Positions 34,518 through 48,349 of a stretch of 64,000 nt of DNA are shown piece by piece. Position 1 is the stretch's first letter; each line of letters opens with the position of its first letter. The DNA comes from Dromaius novaehollandiae (Eukaryota; Chordata; Aves; Casuariiformes; Dromaiidae): the NCBI RefSeq assembly GCF_036370855.1, contig NC_088132.1, positions 61,542,841 to 61,606,840 of the forward strand, in the 5' to 3' direction. The notes beneath the pieces were generated by a model that worked only from the letters and a program-made list of their open reading frames with translations, did no database searches and had not been told where the DNA came from. A program made the translations under genes and the position numbers.

Positions 34518-37044
34518 TTCTTGGAAACATTTTACATGAATCAAACTTCAACCTGAATGAAAGTGCACAAGCCCGTCCTGGGCTCATTCTTTCACCTAAT
34601 ACGAGAGGCATTTAAAAGACAGACTTCCTGGAAGTGGGTTGCTATAATCAGATCAAATTCTGTCCTTTTTCTCAGGTGAGTCCTTGGCACTCTGTCATCT
34701 GACCAGAAGCAAATCTATCCCGAAGGGAAGGGCTTTCTGTCCTTTAAGGAAGATGGGAATGTACCGCAGACACCGCCAGAGCAACCTGTCTGCGCTGGAA
34801 CTCACGCTCAAGGGAAGCAGTAGAAGATGCTCACTTGTTGTGGGCAACAGGCCAGATTAACTGTCCTCCTGAGTCACATTTGGCTTCGTAGCTCTGGATT
34901 CGGCACTCTTTTTCTTTATAATTGGTGGTTAATGGATCTTTTTGCCTTCATCTTTTTTTGACTTGTTACATGCATCCTTCTATTTTAGTTACATTCAGTT
35001 TGCAAAACTGTACAAACTAAAAAGTGAACTTCTGAACATATCCTTAAATTTTTTTTTGACATATCCTTGTAAAATAAAATGCAATTATACAAAAGGAAAC
35101 TTACAGAAGGCATCCAGAATAAATTAGGGGAATCCAGAATAATGAGGGAAATGAGACAGGCAGGCTGTAGCATTAGTGGAAAATGTAAAGAATGTTAGCA
35201 GTTCTGCTTCACTGGTTGCTCAGACCGGTAACAGCAGTGACTTTAACGTAACTTTTAAAAGACTTAATAAACCTCCTGAGTAGAAAGTATCTACTACCCT
35301 TTATATTAGTCCTGCGCCATTTGTATTCCCTAATATGTTGATTCTATTAATTTCTCTAAGGATATGATATCATCATCAATATTTCTTGGTTGATTTATAA
35401 GCTGTTCAACATGTTATGCATTGGCAAATTACAAAATATTTTTCTTAATAGATGTATGATAAAACAAAGTCAATTTAGTGTATCTGTTTTCAAATATATT
35501 GCTAAGTCAAGCATATACTGCTATAAATTGTATAAAAGTATACAGATAGCTGTGGTAAGGTCATACGGATTTCTCTGATCTGAAGTTATTAATTCTACAC
35601 ACATATCCTGTACTTGTTATGACTCTCTATTCCTGACACTGTGTTTACAGTTTAGCCACACAAATCCATTTCCTCAGTAAAGCTACATACTTTTCTAAGT
35701 ATTCAATTGCAACAAATAATCCTGGAAATATTTCACTTAAATGACAGTACTTCAGAGGTGTTAGAAAGGTTTGCAAATACATTATAGCCAGCATCCGTAT
35801 CCTCCTTCTGCTCTCCCAGTAATACTTTACTGCAGCAACCCTGTTAAATAGCTTTTCTTTATTCATAGCCCTACAGCAACTAAAAGCCATTCTGTAGTAG
35901 TGAAACCCACTTCATCTGTACATCAAATCCAAAGAAGCATTGAGCATTAAGCAACTGAAGTGAGAACAGCTTGAAGCCTCTATACACCAGACAGGCAAGG
36001 TGCTGAGAGTGCTCAAGCTTCAGTTTCACACGCAGTTTTTCTGCTGCAGTGCTAGTTTTTTCAGTCCCTGTCCCTGACCGTTGGCTCTTGCCACCTGCAG
36101 CACTCGAGTGAACCATCCTGGGAAAACTAGTATGGCTGAAAAACGCCTCCTTCCCACCCCTGTGAGCTCTTTTTCAGACAGTTCAGTTCCTCGAGCTAAC
36201 GTGTCATCCAGTTCTACGACGCTGAGCCTCTTCAAGGAATAGTCTGCACACGGCCAGAAATAGAAGCTGGGTAGCTCTGCTGCTCAGTGCAAAATCATAA
36301 CTTAATTCCACAAAATCTGCATCCCCAACCTGTCATCACCACAGCACTCTCCCCGTTTAAGCAGGATGCCTGCATGATCTCTGCACCATGCAAAAATAAA
36401 CAAATGTTCCATATGGCTGAGTCATTTCCATTATTTTGTGACCATCTATGCATACTTTTAAGTGCTGTAAAGGGCCTGGCTCCATATACCATAGTGGAAT
36501 TTTATCCATAGTGCTGGAATTTACCTTTTAAAGCTCCAGGTGTAAAGACTGACCCATGCTGTTCCATGTATACTATGAATAGCACTACTTAGCCTTTCTT
36601 ATTCCTACACCCTTTCTGACCTCAAACAACAACCCCTACCCACGAATGTTTTCCTACTGCAGGAAGTCAGGAGTACGAAAGGTGAGGGTGTAAGAGGGGA
36701 GGAGGGCAGAATTTAAAAACAATATTAGAATTCTATAGTTCTGTCAGCTTTTATTTTCACCTACAGCTAAATTAAAGTCATAAAACCAAGAAAAGAATCA
36801 TTTTTGTCATTAATTTAATAATTTTAAAATGCCTTTTTAGTGAGGTATTTTGAGGCATGTTTGTAATGTTTGGAGTTTGTGATTATTTAGCAAGAGGAAA
36901 CCAAAGAAATATGAAATATCAAAACCCCACTTCAAAAATCAAAAGGTTTTGAAATATACCTCCAGAGTAATTTCTTACTGCTTAAGAAAGCCTGCACGCA
37001 ATAGTTCTAGGAAGAGCTAAATGCAAAGAAATCCTCACAATGGA

Positions 37045-37095
37045 TAATGAGACCAAATTCTGCTCTGTGTGGATTCTGGATTTACCCCACTGCAT
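37045..37095. repeat. Old dispersed repeat fragment (ACCAAATTCTGCTCT type)
   Basis: GAGACCAAATTCTGCTCTGT followed by GGATTCTGGATTTACCCCAC resembles the same family as the fragment at 5035, in its other half. The match is short, so confidence is low. Confidence 0.3.
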
Positions 37096-37253
37096 ACTCT
37101 TATTATTTCTTTGGACAACAGACTATTTTTTATGACTATACTTTGTTAGCAGGCATTTACTATGCTTTTACCTACATACTTATTCAGACCAGAAATAGAT
37201 GAAGAAAAAGTTATAAATATTTTTCTATATTGTAAAAAGTTTAATTTTTATAC

Positions 37254-37479
37254 CTGTTTGGAAAAAGACTCTGGCAATTGTAGTGCGACACAGTGGACAT
37301 GGAGTGCTGGCTGGATTGTCTTTGGCAAGCATCCTTAAGCACAGTTCACAAAAGATGTGGTGGCATGGATAGCACATGTAAGGATTGAAATAAATATCCA
37401 GGCACACTGCACAGAGATAGCTTTCTTTATCTCCTCTGAATTCATGCTCATCATCTGTATGCAGGTTATCATTTGCAGT
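37254..37479 (-). CDS. RNF180: RNF180 coding exon carrying the RING finger
   Basis: This exon encodes 75 residues plus one base of a split codon. A C3HC4 RING is seen with C23, C26, C39, H41, C44, C47, C61 and C64 of the exon peptide (C-x2-C-x12-C-x-H-x2-C-x2-C-x13-C-x2-C). The stretch around it ([13 protein letters not shown], then [15 protein letters not shown]) matches what I know of vertebrate RNF180 nearly residue for residue; the arginine before the zinc-binding histidine in human is a histidine here. The RING recruits a ubiquitin-charged E2, and RNF180 is reported to target ZIC2 and MAO-A. The acceptor is CTTCTTGCAG before 37479 and the donor is CAG|GTATAA after 37254, so the exon runs from phase 0 to phase 1. 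The acidic lead-in (residues 9-19) is also typical. The preceding large coding exon is not in the window. The methionine-like in-frame positions here are internal, not a start. Family assignment is nearly certain. Confidence 0.97.
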
Positions 37480-40400
37480 CTGCAAGAAGGAAAAGAGAGA
37501 GAGAACATTTCTTCACAGCGCAGCTTATAACTATTTTGGATAAACCAATCAGCAAGAAGGTGGCTTTAAATAATGCCTAAGAAGTCGGTACAAACTGTGA
37601 TATTCTTAACTTTTAATACACGTTACTTTTAATGAGATAATGAAACATATGGACAAGACAAGAATGTCACAACAAGCATTGAGGAAAAGGAGAACAAAAG
37701 TCATATATTAGACAGTAAAAGAAAGGAACAACAAAACCAAAAAGTTTGACTAAAACTGTAATATTTTCAGATTTCTTCTTTTAAAACAGATTTTAACAAT
37801 TCATATGTAACTTTATTACCAGAATATCTGCCAATTTTCCAAAGAAAGGCAAAATGAAACAAACAATTCTAAAAGTAACCTGTGGATTCTTCTGCCTTTG
37901 AAAGGTAATTTGTGAAGGGTATGTTTCTGCGAGACTCAACAGTGACTCTCAGTTAATGACCCACAGTTTGAAATAAGCCACAGCTTTATCACTATAATGG
38001 AGAACCCCTGAACCTTAATGTAGAACGGAAACCCTTCTAGCTTTTCCTTCTAGGAAACCCTAGCAACTTTGGCAAATGCTTGTTTTTGCTAGCATGTATG
38101 CTATGAATTTTCTTGAATGGATGTATTTGCAGGGGGGCATGACTGGACTTTCCATATTGTCTACATGCCATATGAGCATAAAAATGTTTATATAGTACCC
38201 GGTTCCTGCTTTGTTCTTGTAAAACGACTAAACTTTTCCATGTAAGCTGAAGATCTTATACTAATGGCCCCCAAAGTTTTTGGCTTAGGAAAAATATATT
38301 TTCTTCATTTCTACGGGAGGAACACAAGAAACAGATTTACTTGGCTCTGTTTCCTCTGCCCCTACTCTCCATTTCATAGCTAACAGAACCCAACATACCC
38401 CAGTATCCAGCAGACCCACCGGGAAAGATCTGAGACAAAGGAGGGTGCCAGACACTGCCGAGTGTCAAAACCCTTCTCATATGTCCCTTGTTCTAAACTC
38501 TCAAACCATACCTAGTGACTCCAATTTAAGCATCTTAATTCTAAGCTGTCTTGTAGCATCAATGACTTCTTGTAGGCTCCAGCACCCATACTTAACAACC
38601 TATGCTCTAAATGTCCCTTGCTCAACCACTACCCCATACCTACCTCCTTGCCAGGCCTGCAGAAGTCCTTATAGACACCTATTACCAACATTAAGCCTAC
38701 CTCATGACTCACTGCTACCCAATATATAATGTTCTGTGCCAGAGTAGCTGCATGATTAGCATCTAGATCTGCATATTCACCAGCTGTCTGTTAGACAGGC
38801 CAATTTTGACACTTGTAGGCCATGGCAGACTATCACTGCTACTTGTGTACCAAATATTCATGATAATATTTTGTGCCTGCTCAGAGAGTGGGAGTCTCTA
38901 TGTCTGTCTCAGGGATGATTATGTTTATGGCTTACTGCTTTGGATTTCTGCTGTTTCTCATTACAGTCAATCCCCTGCTATCTGGGATACTGAACACCCT
39001 AACAATATGAGTACTATGGAATGCATTTGAAAACACAGAGCAGAAATATTTACCTGGGAGGATTTATCAGTCCAGATGTTATGTAGACTGCTTCGGAGGG
39101 GAAAATTCTCCTTCTATCCTTGCATGCTTAATGTAAAGGTGCATATAACTGTAGTCTTTTGCACAGGCAACTCCTTCAGCACTCTCTTACATGAACTATC
39201 CCTCTTCTAAGGGAGAGCAGTGGGGTGGGAGGCAGAAGAATACATAAAGCCACATTTTTACCCTTATACACCAGAAGGAAGAGCTGATTTGCTGCACATT
39301 TGGGTGCCTCACATTTTGAAAGAGAACAGTTTGCATACTCTCCTGTGCTCTCTCAGAAGCTCCCGTTTGGTAGTTTGTTCCATGCTATTTGTAAGCTATA
39401 CATAAATGAGACTATAATGATTTACAACTCAAAAACTGAGTTTAAGCCTTTAATTGTACTATATACTCAGAATATTATACCCAGGTTTAAAAAAGTTTGT
39501 TATAGAAGAAAGAATGGCTATAGATCCTGCTTTGTACAGAAATGGATCAAGAAGAAATAAATACTTCTTGGTTACTGCTGGAAAAGAATGATCAGTGGTT
39601 TCAGCATCATTTCCTAAAGAAATGCAGCTTATGAGATTGCCCCATCTATGCATCAGGTGGTTCCACAACAGCTTTTGAATCCTTAGTCAATTGTAACTGA
39701 ATTTGACAGAACAGTTGAGATCTGAAGTATACTGGCTTCCTGCAAATTTCACTAAAATTGACAGCTAGGTTGAGTAAGGAGACTGAAATGAGTGCCACCA
39801 TTATGGGAAAGTCTGCAGAGTGCCCTCACCGGGTGCCTATTTTTTTGCCAACTAGTACAGTGAAAGCTTGGAAGAGGAAAGTGGGGATACTGGATGAAAG
39901 AGGAGTATTGAAAGAGGCTTTAGAGTCTGGGGGGTGTACTTAGGGGTGTACAGAGTAAAGAATGTTAAGGAAATCACAGAAGGGAGCAGACATAATGTGG
40001 TAGCTATGGAGGATATGAAGAAGTAGGAAAGCAGGCTTCACCATTACTTACTCTTATTCAACTAAGAACTTGTAGTCATTTTCTTTCAAGTCAGTGGTAG
40101 TAATAGCATTAATATATTGTTGCTTACTAGAAATTATAGCCTAACTTCTGCAGGCTAGACCAGTGACTTTTTATGGAGATTTAAAAGCAAACTCAAAACC
40201 CAAAACCAAGTACAATTTTAAAATGTATGAAATCCCTATCAAAAGTTTTTACTTGACTAAGCTAGCAGCAGTTCTTCCAAGTCAGGCCAAAATGTCCATT
40301 GGGGTTTGTATGCCTTCGAGCCTCTGTTTTGGTTGACTGGTATAATGAATGCAAAGGGCATCTTTTCAGGCTTCTGGCAAACCTAAGCTTAAAACATATA

Positions 40401-43400
40401 GATTATAACAGGGCAGACAGGCCGATGGCCATGGCTTACATTTCTGTACAAATTAATAATTCACTCTGAACTACCTGCACTCTAAACTTCTCCCTATACA
40501 ACTTCTCAGAAAAACCCAAAGGCAAACTACAAACTTCAAAGCAGAGCAAAGCAGCTTGAGCAGCTCTCTGGAGCTACCTATTGCCAAGAGCCATGTCCTT
40601 CTTTCAGACTCTCCCCGCTACATTTGGGCTGGATAAATTGCCCAAAGGGAAAAACAACTGAAGGACATTTTCTTTCACTGAGAACTTTTGTTTAAAGCAA
40701 AGAGTGTATTTATTTTTATTTTGTGTATTTAAAAGTAGCTTTAGGCAATGGAGTTCTTCAACTCTTGATTAAGTACTTTGCAGACCATGGCTTCTAAAGC
40801 AACAATTAACTATGGGTAGAGAGCTATACTTTCGTATATAAGGTTGTAAAGTGACAACACTAAATGAATATAATAAATAATAAAAGTGAATATCAGAATA
40901 TTCTGAACAGATAATCACACTCCAGCCTCCAGGTAACCTCTTCCACACTGCAGAGGCAATAAATTGCCTGTCGTCTTCTCAGAGAAGATATCCTCCTGAA
41001 CACTCTAATTCCCTTTCCCTGCTCTATTCGAGTCATCAAAGGTTGTTCTGAGGTCATGTTTATTCATGAAGGTTACTACTTTTCAGACCTGAAAAGGCCT
41101 TTTGACCCTCCAAACTTTGTTTTTCCTCACTCTAGCAATCTGCCTAATCGAATATGCTTGATTTGATTTGCCTAATCAAATATATGTACACGTATTAACT
41201 TTTCCCTATCAATCTTGAATCGTTTCTATCTTTAGATAATGATGGCCACAACAGTATTACTACAATATTTTCTTAGTCCTGAATGATCTCATAATGAACA
41301 GCACAGGCAATTTAGTTTCCTATCTAGTTAAAGTTCATTGAATTATTATGCACAGGCCATAATGTTACCCACATATTATACATGCTACAAACTGAGCCAG
41401 GCCAGTAACTCTAAGTCTCCATTGACCTTATTATACCCCTACCTATGATAATTATCTGGTCCATTATTTTAGTATCTGAGCACCTTACCATCACAACTCA
41501 TCACAGCCTGTGTGGTTAGCTGAAATTATTTTCTCTAACATGCATTCGCATTTTTTGTGCTTGCCGAATGCAACTTTCTACTCTTCTTCTGGTGGCACAA
41601 AGACTCCTGGGTAACCACTACAGTCCTGCTGCAGGCAGAAGTTAACTAGGAGATGCTACTAAGACTGAAATTACTGGATTAATTCACCACTCAGTGGAAC
41701 ATCAAGCCCACCCTCATAAATGAGTACTTTACTGGAGTCTATCTAGGTAGGTTCCGTCTGCATTTTTCTTCTCTGGAAATGCAGCTATTTTATCACGAAA
41801 AAATATCAAGGTAATATGGCAACATCTAATTTTCATAAACCTAAAACTATTACAAAGAAACAAGAGAAATGGCTTATCAGGGGTGAATTTAAAGTTTTAA
41901 AGCATATATTTATTTAATCTGATTGTTAAGGAATCATGTCCTTTTACACATTTACTTAAGTTTTATTCTTCCTACCAAAGTAAAAGATCGCCATCTATTA
42001 GTTACATCAAAGCAGTTGCTATCTATATCTAAAGTGGTGTTCTCTGCTTGTAATATTTCTGGTATGTGGTAAAAAGAGTCCTGTCAGTTCACATATATAA
42101 AGACCTAGAGAATCAATAAATTATTTCAACTGAAATATTAGTATTATACCTGTAAAAATAGCCCACCTTTTAATTTTGAGATAACCAACAGATTTGCAGC
42201 ACTGAAATAACAGACAATAGTATGTATTTATTTTTCCACGCTACTTGCAGGCTTTGCGTGAATGCACACGCTATTATTCTGTCAGGGAAAATACTCATAA
42301 TAAAATGAGTTGTGAAAGGATGTCTGGAACAGTGTCGCTATATTTTGGCAGCTTTGCATAAATATAGTCATAGTATTCCAAACAACGCATCTGAAATTCT
42401 TCTTGTCATTCAGCATAAATCTGAAGCATTTTATAATGATGCATGACACAATCTGAGTTAATAGATAGCATACAAAAGGCCCCTTTGTGCAGAACTCCTA
42501 CTCTTACCATTAAAATAGGCCTTTTCCTCAGCACTACAGAGCAGAACGAGCCACGGAAAGAGGCCAGTTCAGAGATGGAGTTCCAGCGCTGTTCTCAACT
42601 GCACTGACAGTCTGCACTCACATGCATCTCCATTTCTGGAATGCAGCTTCATAAATAACATGAGACTGTAAATTTTAGTTTTCTGCTAAAGTTTCACTGT
42701 TCCTGGGATTTGTCAGCTCCAAGTCACAGTTCTCTCTGCCTATATAGTCTACACCTGCTGCTGTCCAGACTGCAGATAATGAGCAGAACTGCACCTGAGT
42801 AAATCAAGGGGAACTGGTCAGCAACTGCACAGAGAGGCTGCAAACGGTTATCAGAAGACCAACACAAGGAAAGGTACACAGAATTTCTGGCCACTAGATA
42901 TGTTTGTAGGGAACTTGCTATTGATTTGAACAAAAAGATGGGTTTGCTGAACTTAACAGGCTTTTTCAAGGAATTTATTTAAGTAAATTTTATATAAATT
43001 ACTTAGTAGTATTACATAAACACAATTTTTTCAGTCATTATTTGCAGTGATTACACGATCACTCAAATGTTATTAATATGACATAACAACAGAGATTTAC
43101 AACACAGGGCAGAAGCAGAACTGAGAAAGTTGTTGCCTTTTATTCTGCAAATACTAGAATTACGTAAGAACCATCAGAACTTTGACTGGAAATAGTAGTT
43201 TAATCCAAATAAATGAACCGTGCCTCTGTCTGCAATTACATGGATGTGCACTATGGTAGGTACTACCCTGACTCTCCCTCTGGGCACCTGCTGGGACATG
43301 ACATGTCCTTTCCATTGGACTGGACAAACAGCATAGCGATTTAAGGAATCTGCAAGTATCCTCAGTTTCCACAACCTAAGTACAGCTTGTGATATGTTAT

Positions 43401-45548
43401 AGTAAGAAAAAGATTCACCAAGTGAGATCAATTTCTTCAAAATAACTCACCCTAAAATTAGGATCCTAAATTTATATTGAGACAATTAAAGAAGTGTCCC
43501 AATTTTTAAAAGTTTTCATTATCTGGATGGAGCAACTGGGTGATGTTCTTGCTCAGAATAATCAGACCACCTATTTAAGAGGCCTGACTGAGTTTCTTAA
43601 ACATGATTTAATTATCATATAAATAGATTCCATATATAAACCATACTTAAGTACAACATTCACTTACATTGAAGGAAAAGAGAGACATGTAAAGGATTTC
43701 AAATAAGAATACACTTGAGAAACTTTAGGGGAAAGATCAAATCTTGTCACTGTAGGTTATTCTTTTATACTTTGATGACTAAGATAACTACTGAATAATC
43801 CTAACTTCACTAGAATTGAATCTTTGAATTTACTTCCTATGTAGTTCAGGGATGACTTGAAGAAATTCATACATTTTTTCCTTAAAAAAACCAAACAACC
43901 AAACAACTCACCAAAATATATAAAAATATGTTTTTACTTCAAAAATGTCAAGAAAATGAAGGTAGCCTTTCCAGTACTAGCTTTTCCGGCACTACAAATC
44001 TGCAAGAAGTCCAAATCCATTGGATTTCTTACAGAACTTGTATTTCCTTTCTGAAAATTTTCTCAAGTTAGAAAAAATGATTAACGCTTAAGACTCAAGT
44101 AGGAGTCAACAGCAAAAACAAAGAACATTTATAAACAGGCCAAGCAAATCTTTTTTTCCAATTTAATTTACATAGTTATTTTGACATAGTAAAACTTGCA
44201 GCTTATAATCCAACTGTACATTCTAACATTCTAATGTACTACACATTCTAATGTGAGATTAAGACAACAAAAACAACCAAAAATATAAAAGTATTTCAGA
44301 TATCTTCATGTAGCAATAGAAAGAAATCTTGTTTTCTTCTTTTCATGCTACCTCTGAGGACTGACACTGAAATCTGATCCTGTTCTGTTACAAAAAATTC
44401 AGATGGATTTGCAGTAACAAAATGCAACCCAAATATTGCTCTTCTGAAAAATAAGATATAGATACTCAGTTTGACTAACCATCTCTTTTCAAATCTCCTC
44501 TGTTATATTCTATCGGAAAATATAAATTATAGTTCTGTGATGGCAGCTGCCAGCAATAACCATTATATTCTTTCCTCAATATTTTATTCAGTCATATGCA
44601 AAGTCATTCAAACTGTGCAAAAACTTGCTTTCCCTTAGATTTAACCATTAGATGCCTCACTTTGGAGATGTAGAACCTGGAAAGTTTCAAAGGGTTCAGC
44701 TGTCAGGATACTGATATTTAAATAAATCCTCTTTCCAGATTCTTGATTTAAGCAGCTATTATCAAAATATTTTCTGTCAGATGAGCAGAGCAAAATGTTT
44801 ATTTTTTATTTCTTACTATAAGTGGGAAATCTTGTATACACGCATGTATGTTTTTGTAGCAATGAGAACTTTAATATACACTTCCATATATACTTCCTTT
44901 CACACAGAGCAAACCACATTCCGCATATAAATACTACAATTATAACATGCAGAAATTATTTTATGCAAGACATGAGTTACCTATGTTGTGTAATAAGCAT
45001 ATGGCATCCTTCTTTATTCTCCCCAGAAGTTTTTTGAAGATAAGGCCATTTTAATTTTTAGGATGGCAACACTTCCCTTCTTGTGAGCCTTCTTACAAAA
45101 GCCTTGAAGGGACTGAATAATGAGCTCTTACGATTTCAATCTTTTCTCCCTATTTAAGTTTAATAAAGCAGATTTTTGCTTCTTGTTACAAAGCTTCTCA
45201 GAAACCAATATGAAAATCCCCCAAAATTCAGAGAATTTAAGGCTTTTGAATGACAGGATGATGAAATGGAAAAATGCAATTGAACATCTGCTATTTTACA
45301 TTTCTCTGACTTGACTGAAAAAGTAGGATGCAACTATTAACCTTGGTGCACGAGACTCACCAACACAAGGATTTAAGAATTACTGTGCTAATGTGCTCAT
45401 AAACACCAGCCTGTTGCTTTTAAAAATGTAAAAAAAATACAGTTAAAACGAAACAATAGTGTATTGCTGCATAAATGTGGGTTTGAACTTGTCTATAACA
45501 CTGTGTCACCTTATAAAAAGGATTTTAATACCATAAAAAGATTGTACT

Positions 45549-45929
45549 CAGGGCTTGTTTAGCATGGAGAAGAGATGGCTTGGGGTGATGTAATAGCAGC
45601 CTTACAACATTTATGAGGAGTTCACTGCAAAGATGACTCTTTACATGGTGCATGGTGGGAGAATAAGAAACAACATGCATACGTTGAAACAAGAGGGGTT
45701 CAGGTTGTGTATATGGAAATTTCCCCCTCCCATGTGGACCGTCCAGCAGTGGATTGCACTGGCCAGAGAGGTTGGGCAGTCTCCATCCTTGGGGGTTTTC
45801 AAGACCTGACTGGATGAAGCCCTGAATAACCTGGTCTGATCTATCTGACCTTGCTTTGAGCAGGAGGTTGGACTGGAGACCTCCTGAGATCCCTGAACTG
45901 TAAGATAAATTATTCTATCATTCTATCAG
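45549..45929 (+). mobile_element. CR1 LINE 3' end with terminal octamer repeat
   Basis: The segment starts with AGCATGGAGAAGAGATGGCT and continues with TTGGGGTGATGTAATAGCAG, then GCCAGAGAGGTTGGGCAGTC, GACTGGATGAAGC and CAACCTGGTCT-like strings, and GGAGGTTGGACTGGAGACCT. This is the standard order of the CR1 3' end. It closes with ATTCTATC repeated, the 8-bp microsatellite that ends CR1 copies. The copy is 5' truncated, as usual for CR1, and sits in the RNF180 intron in the opposite orientation to the gene. Confidence 0.9.
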
Positions 45930-46186
45930 TTTATTTGCTAACTAATGATTTTCAGTTTCTAATAATTCTCTTTTCACCTCTTTTTGTTATTTGGCCTCTG
46001 CCTGAGTTACAGAGACACTGAGCTTTCCACATAGCATCTTCTGCTACAAGTGTTATAAAATGCTAGATTTTCTTGCTTTCTGCTTGCATTGCTAATAAAA
46101 TTTCATCTGCAAAGGAAAAAAGTATTTTACTGTATTTTCCACGGGGTATTTTTTTAATTCAAAATTTCTCTTGCCTTTGTGCAAAG

Positions 46187-46322
46187 GAAACATAGCCCTG
46201 TAGATGAAGCAGAAGTGGCAGAAAAAGTCTGGCAAAAAAACAAACTGGATGAGGAAAAAAGAAAGCCCCTCTTCTGCTCCTCATTTCAGGGATGTACTCT
46301 GACACAGGCTATATATAAGGAG
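46187..46322 (+). other. Candidate exon inside the RNF180 intron, opposite strand
   Basis: A 136-nt segment lies between a pyrimidine-rich acceptor (TCTCTTGCCTTTGTGCAAAG) and GGAG|GTAAAA. One frame gives 45 codons with charged, protein-like composition: KHSPVDEAEVAEKVWQKNKL, then DEEKRKPLFCSSFQG, then CTLTQAIYKE. I do not recognise it. The surrounding 46.2-46.7 kb is also open on the minus strand (118 codons), so base composition alone may explain the lack of stops. Confidence 0.15.
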
Positions 46323-48299
46323 GTAAAATTAAATTTCTACTTGCTTAGCACCTCTTGGATAACAGTCCCGTAGAGGAAGTCTCCCTGCCATTCACTAAGC
46401 TGGGATCTGTTCCTGGTAGCAGGACAGTGACACTCTCGATCAGGTGCACTGCTACGAGGTGATGTTGACTGAACGTGGTTCTTTTTCGCTGCCTCATGTG
46501 GTGCAGGAGAAGGGATCTGCCTCAAGACAGGCTCCCAAGTGAGTCTCTTCAGAAGAGATATGAGATGCAAAGACAATTCAATGGAAGTGCCACCATGGGA
46601 CACTGCCACTGCAGTGTTCAACAGCACAAGATGACTATTCTGGTGTGAGGGAGGGTGAAGCTGAATTGGTCTTCTTGCCTTAACAGAATCCATCCACGTT
46701 CTGATTAGCTGCGTAGGACAGTGGTAACAAATGTGTATTTACATTTGAGAAAATGTGCATAGTGATAAGCTATGATTAATGGTAAGTTATGATCCTGCTA
46801 CCTGTGTGCTCAGTGATAAGTTATGATTCTGTTCATTCAGATCTATTTTGTGTTTTTGCTGTAACATTTACATTCATGTTGCACACTAACCTGGAATATA
46901 TCTTTCCATTATTAGCACAACATAAATCAGCACTGTACTTCATTTACGAAAGGATCAGTACAGAAATGCGCTTTGTGTTTTCATTTTCTCCTACAAATAT
47001 TCTTTTGATAAACTAATCTCTTTGTAAGAAGAAAATGTGCTTCAAACCCTGTGCATTAATTGGACTGTAACAGAAACTGTACTACAGTATTTTAATCACA
47101 TCACCTCCAGAAACCGAAGCTACTCTGGCACATTCTGTTACAATTGTAAGAATTCCAGTCTTTTGGTAATTTTATGTATTCATCTATGTAACATCTCCAA
47201 ATAGATCTCCATTAACTTTCTTCACTGTTTTTCCTCCCTTTTTGCTTAAATGCACAAATAATTAAAATGACAAAGTTTCTTTACAAAGAAACACTTTTAC
47301 AGGAAACTACAAAATTAAAACAAAAAGAACAAAAAATGTTTTAGTAAATGACCGACAGTAAAAAAAGATCACCTACGAAAAGTTTAAAGAACAGCTAGAT
47401 TCAGTCCTAAAATACTGCAAATCTCTATAGCTAATTAAATTGTCACAGAAATCCTCAGCAGCTTTTGCTGGTGCCACCATTCAGACTGGTTAAGTACGTA
47501 GATATATCTCAGTTTTCTGAAAGGTCACAAGAGGTGTTCAGGAGGTCCTGTTTCACTTACTGATCTCCCTAAGAGTTACAGGAAATCATGGTCAACCAGA
47601 ACATACAGGAAACAATTTTATGATTAGGAAAAAAAGAAAGCAACAAATTTTCAAGCACAGCTCTAGAGTTTGGATATCTGAACTGGAAGAAAAGACTAAG
47701 GAAGAGATGCTCAAACATATTTTCAGTGTTCCAAGAAAACACAGCTGAAGCAAAATAATAATAAATAGAATCTGACAACAGTACTCATACTTTTGGCTGC
47801 AACCAAGCACACAGAGACTGAGAATTACAGCAAATAATTTTGATATTCAATTAACCAATTAGGCAGTATCTAGAGAATTCACTATTCAAACAGAAGCAGC
47901 AGCCACATAAAGTCTAAGTTAAAAAATAAGGTATACATGGAATAATGGAATAAGCTCTAGAAAATACAAAAAAAGGCCTTATAGTAGTTATTGCTAAATT
48001 TAATAGACTCTCCTCCTTCCCTCCCCTCCAAAGCCCACAAAAGAAGGAAGACCCAAGTTCCTGTTCCCTAAAGAGAGCCATCAAAGAGCGCTAATTTGGA
48101 CTTACAAATGGAAGTAGTAGTTAAGGGCCCAATAGCAGAAAACCATGTTAGTACGCTGCTGTGCACAAGCTAATAAACTTTTCCTCCCAATAGGGATAAT
48201 TAGAGTGTGCATAAGGCAGCATTAGTATGTCTACAATAATTCCTGTTCCATAGACTGATTACACCGTCATGCATCATAGACATGGTCAACACCAATTGC

Positions 48300-48349
48300 T
48301 CATAGTAGCTCCATTAACAATAAAATTTGTTCATAGCAGCTCCATTAAC
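48300..48349 (+). repeat. 31-bp tandem repeat, two copies
   Basis: TCATAGTAGCTCCATTAAC at 48300-48318 recurs at 48331-48349 with one substitution. Confidence 0.85.

Larger units (their letters stand above)
32774..37253 (-). other. RNF180: RNF180 intron between RING exon and linker exon (about 4.5 kb)
   Basis: Bounded by GTATAA at 37253 and ATTATTATAG at 32774. A more GC-rich block at 34330-34910 stands out and contains a 16-bp perfect palindrome, but no coding signal or named repeat was recognised. A short old dispersed-repeat fragment lies at about 37045-37095. Confidence 0.85.

Noticed and set aside
46337..46693. Minus-strand open frame of 118 codons on the RNF180 strand
   Set aside because: It does not resemble any part of RNF180 and has no convincing acceptor and donor pair in frame; the overlapping plus-strand segment is equally open.
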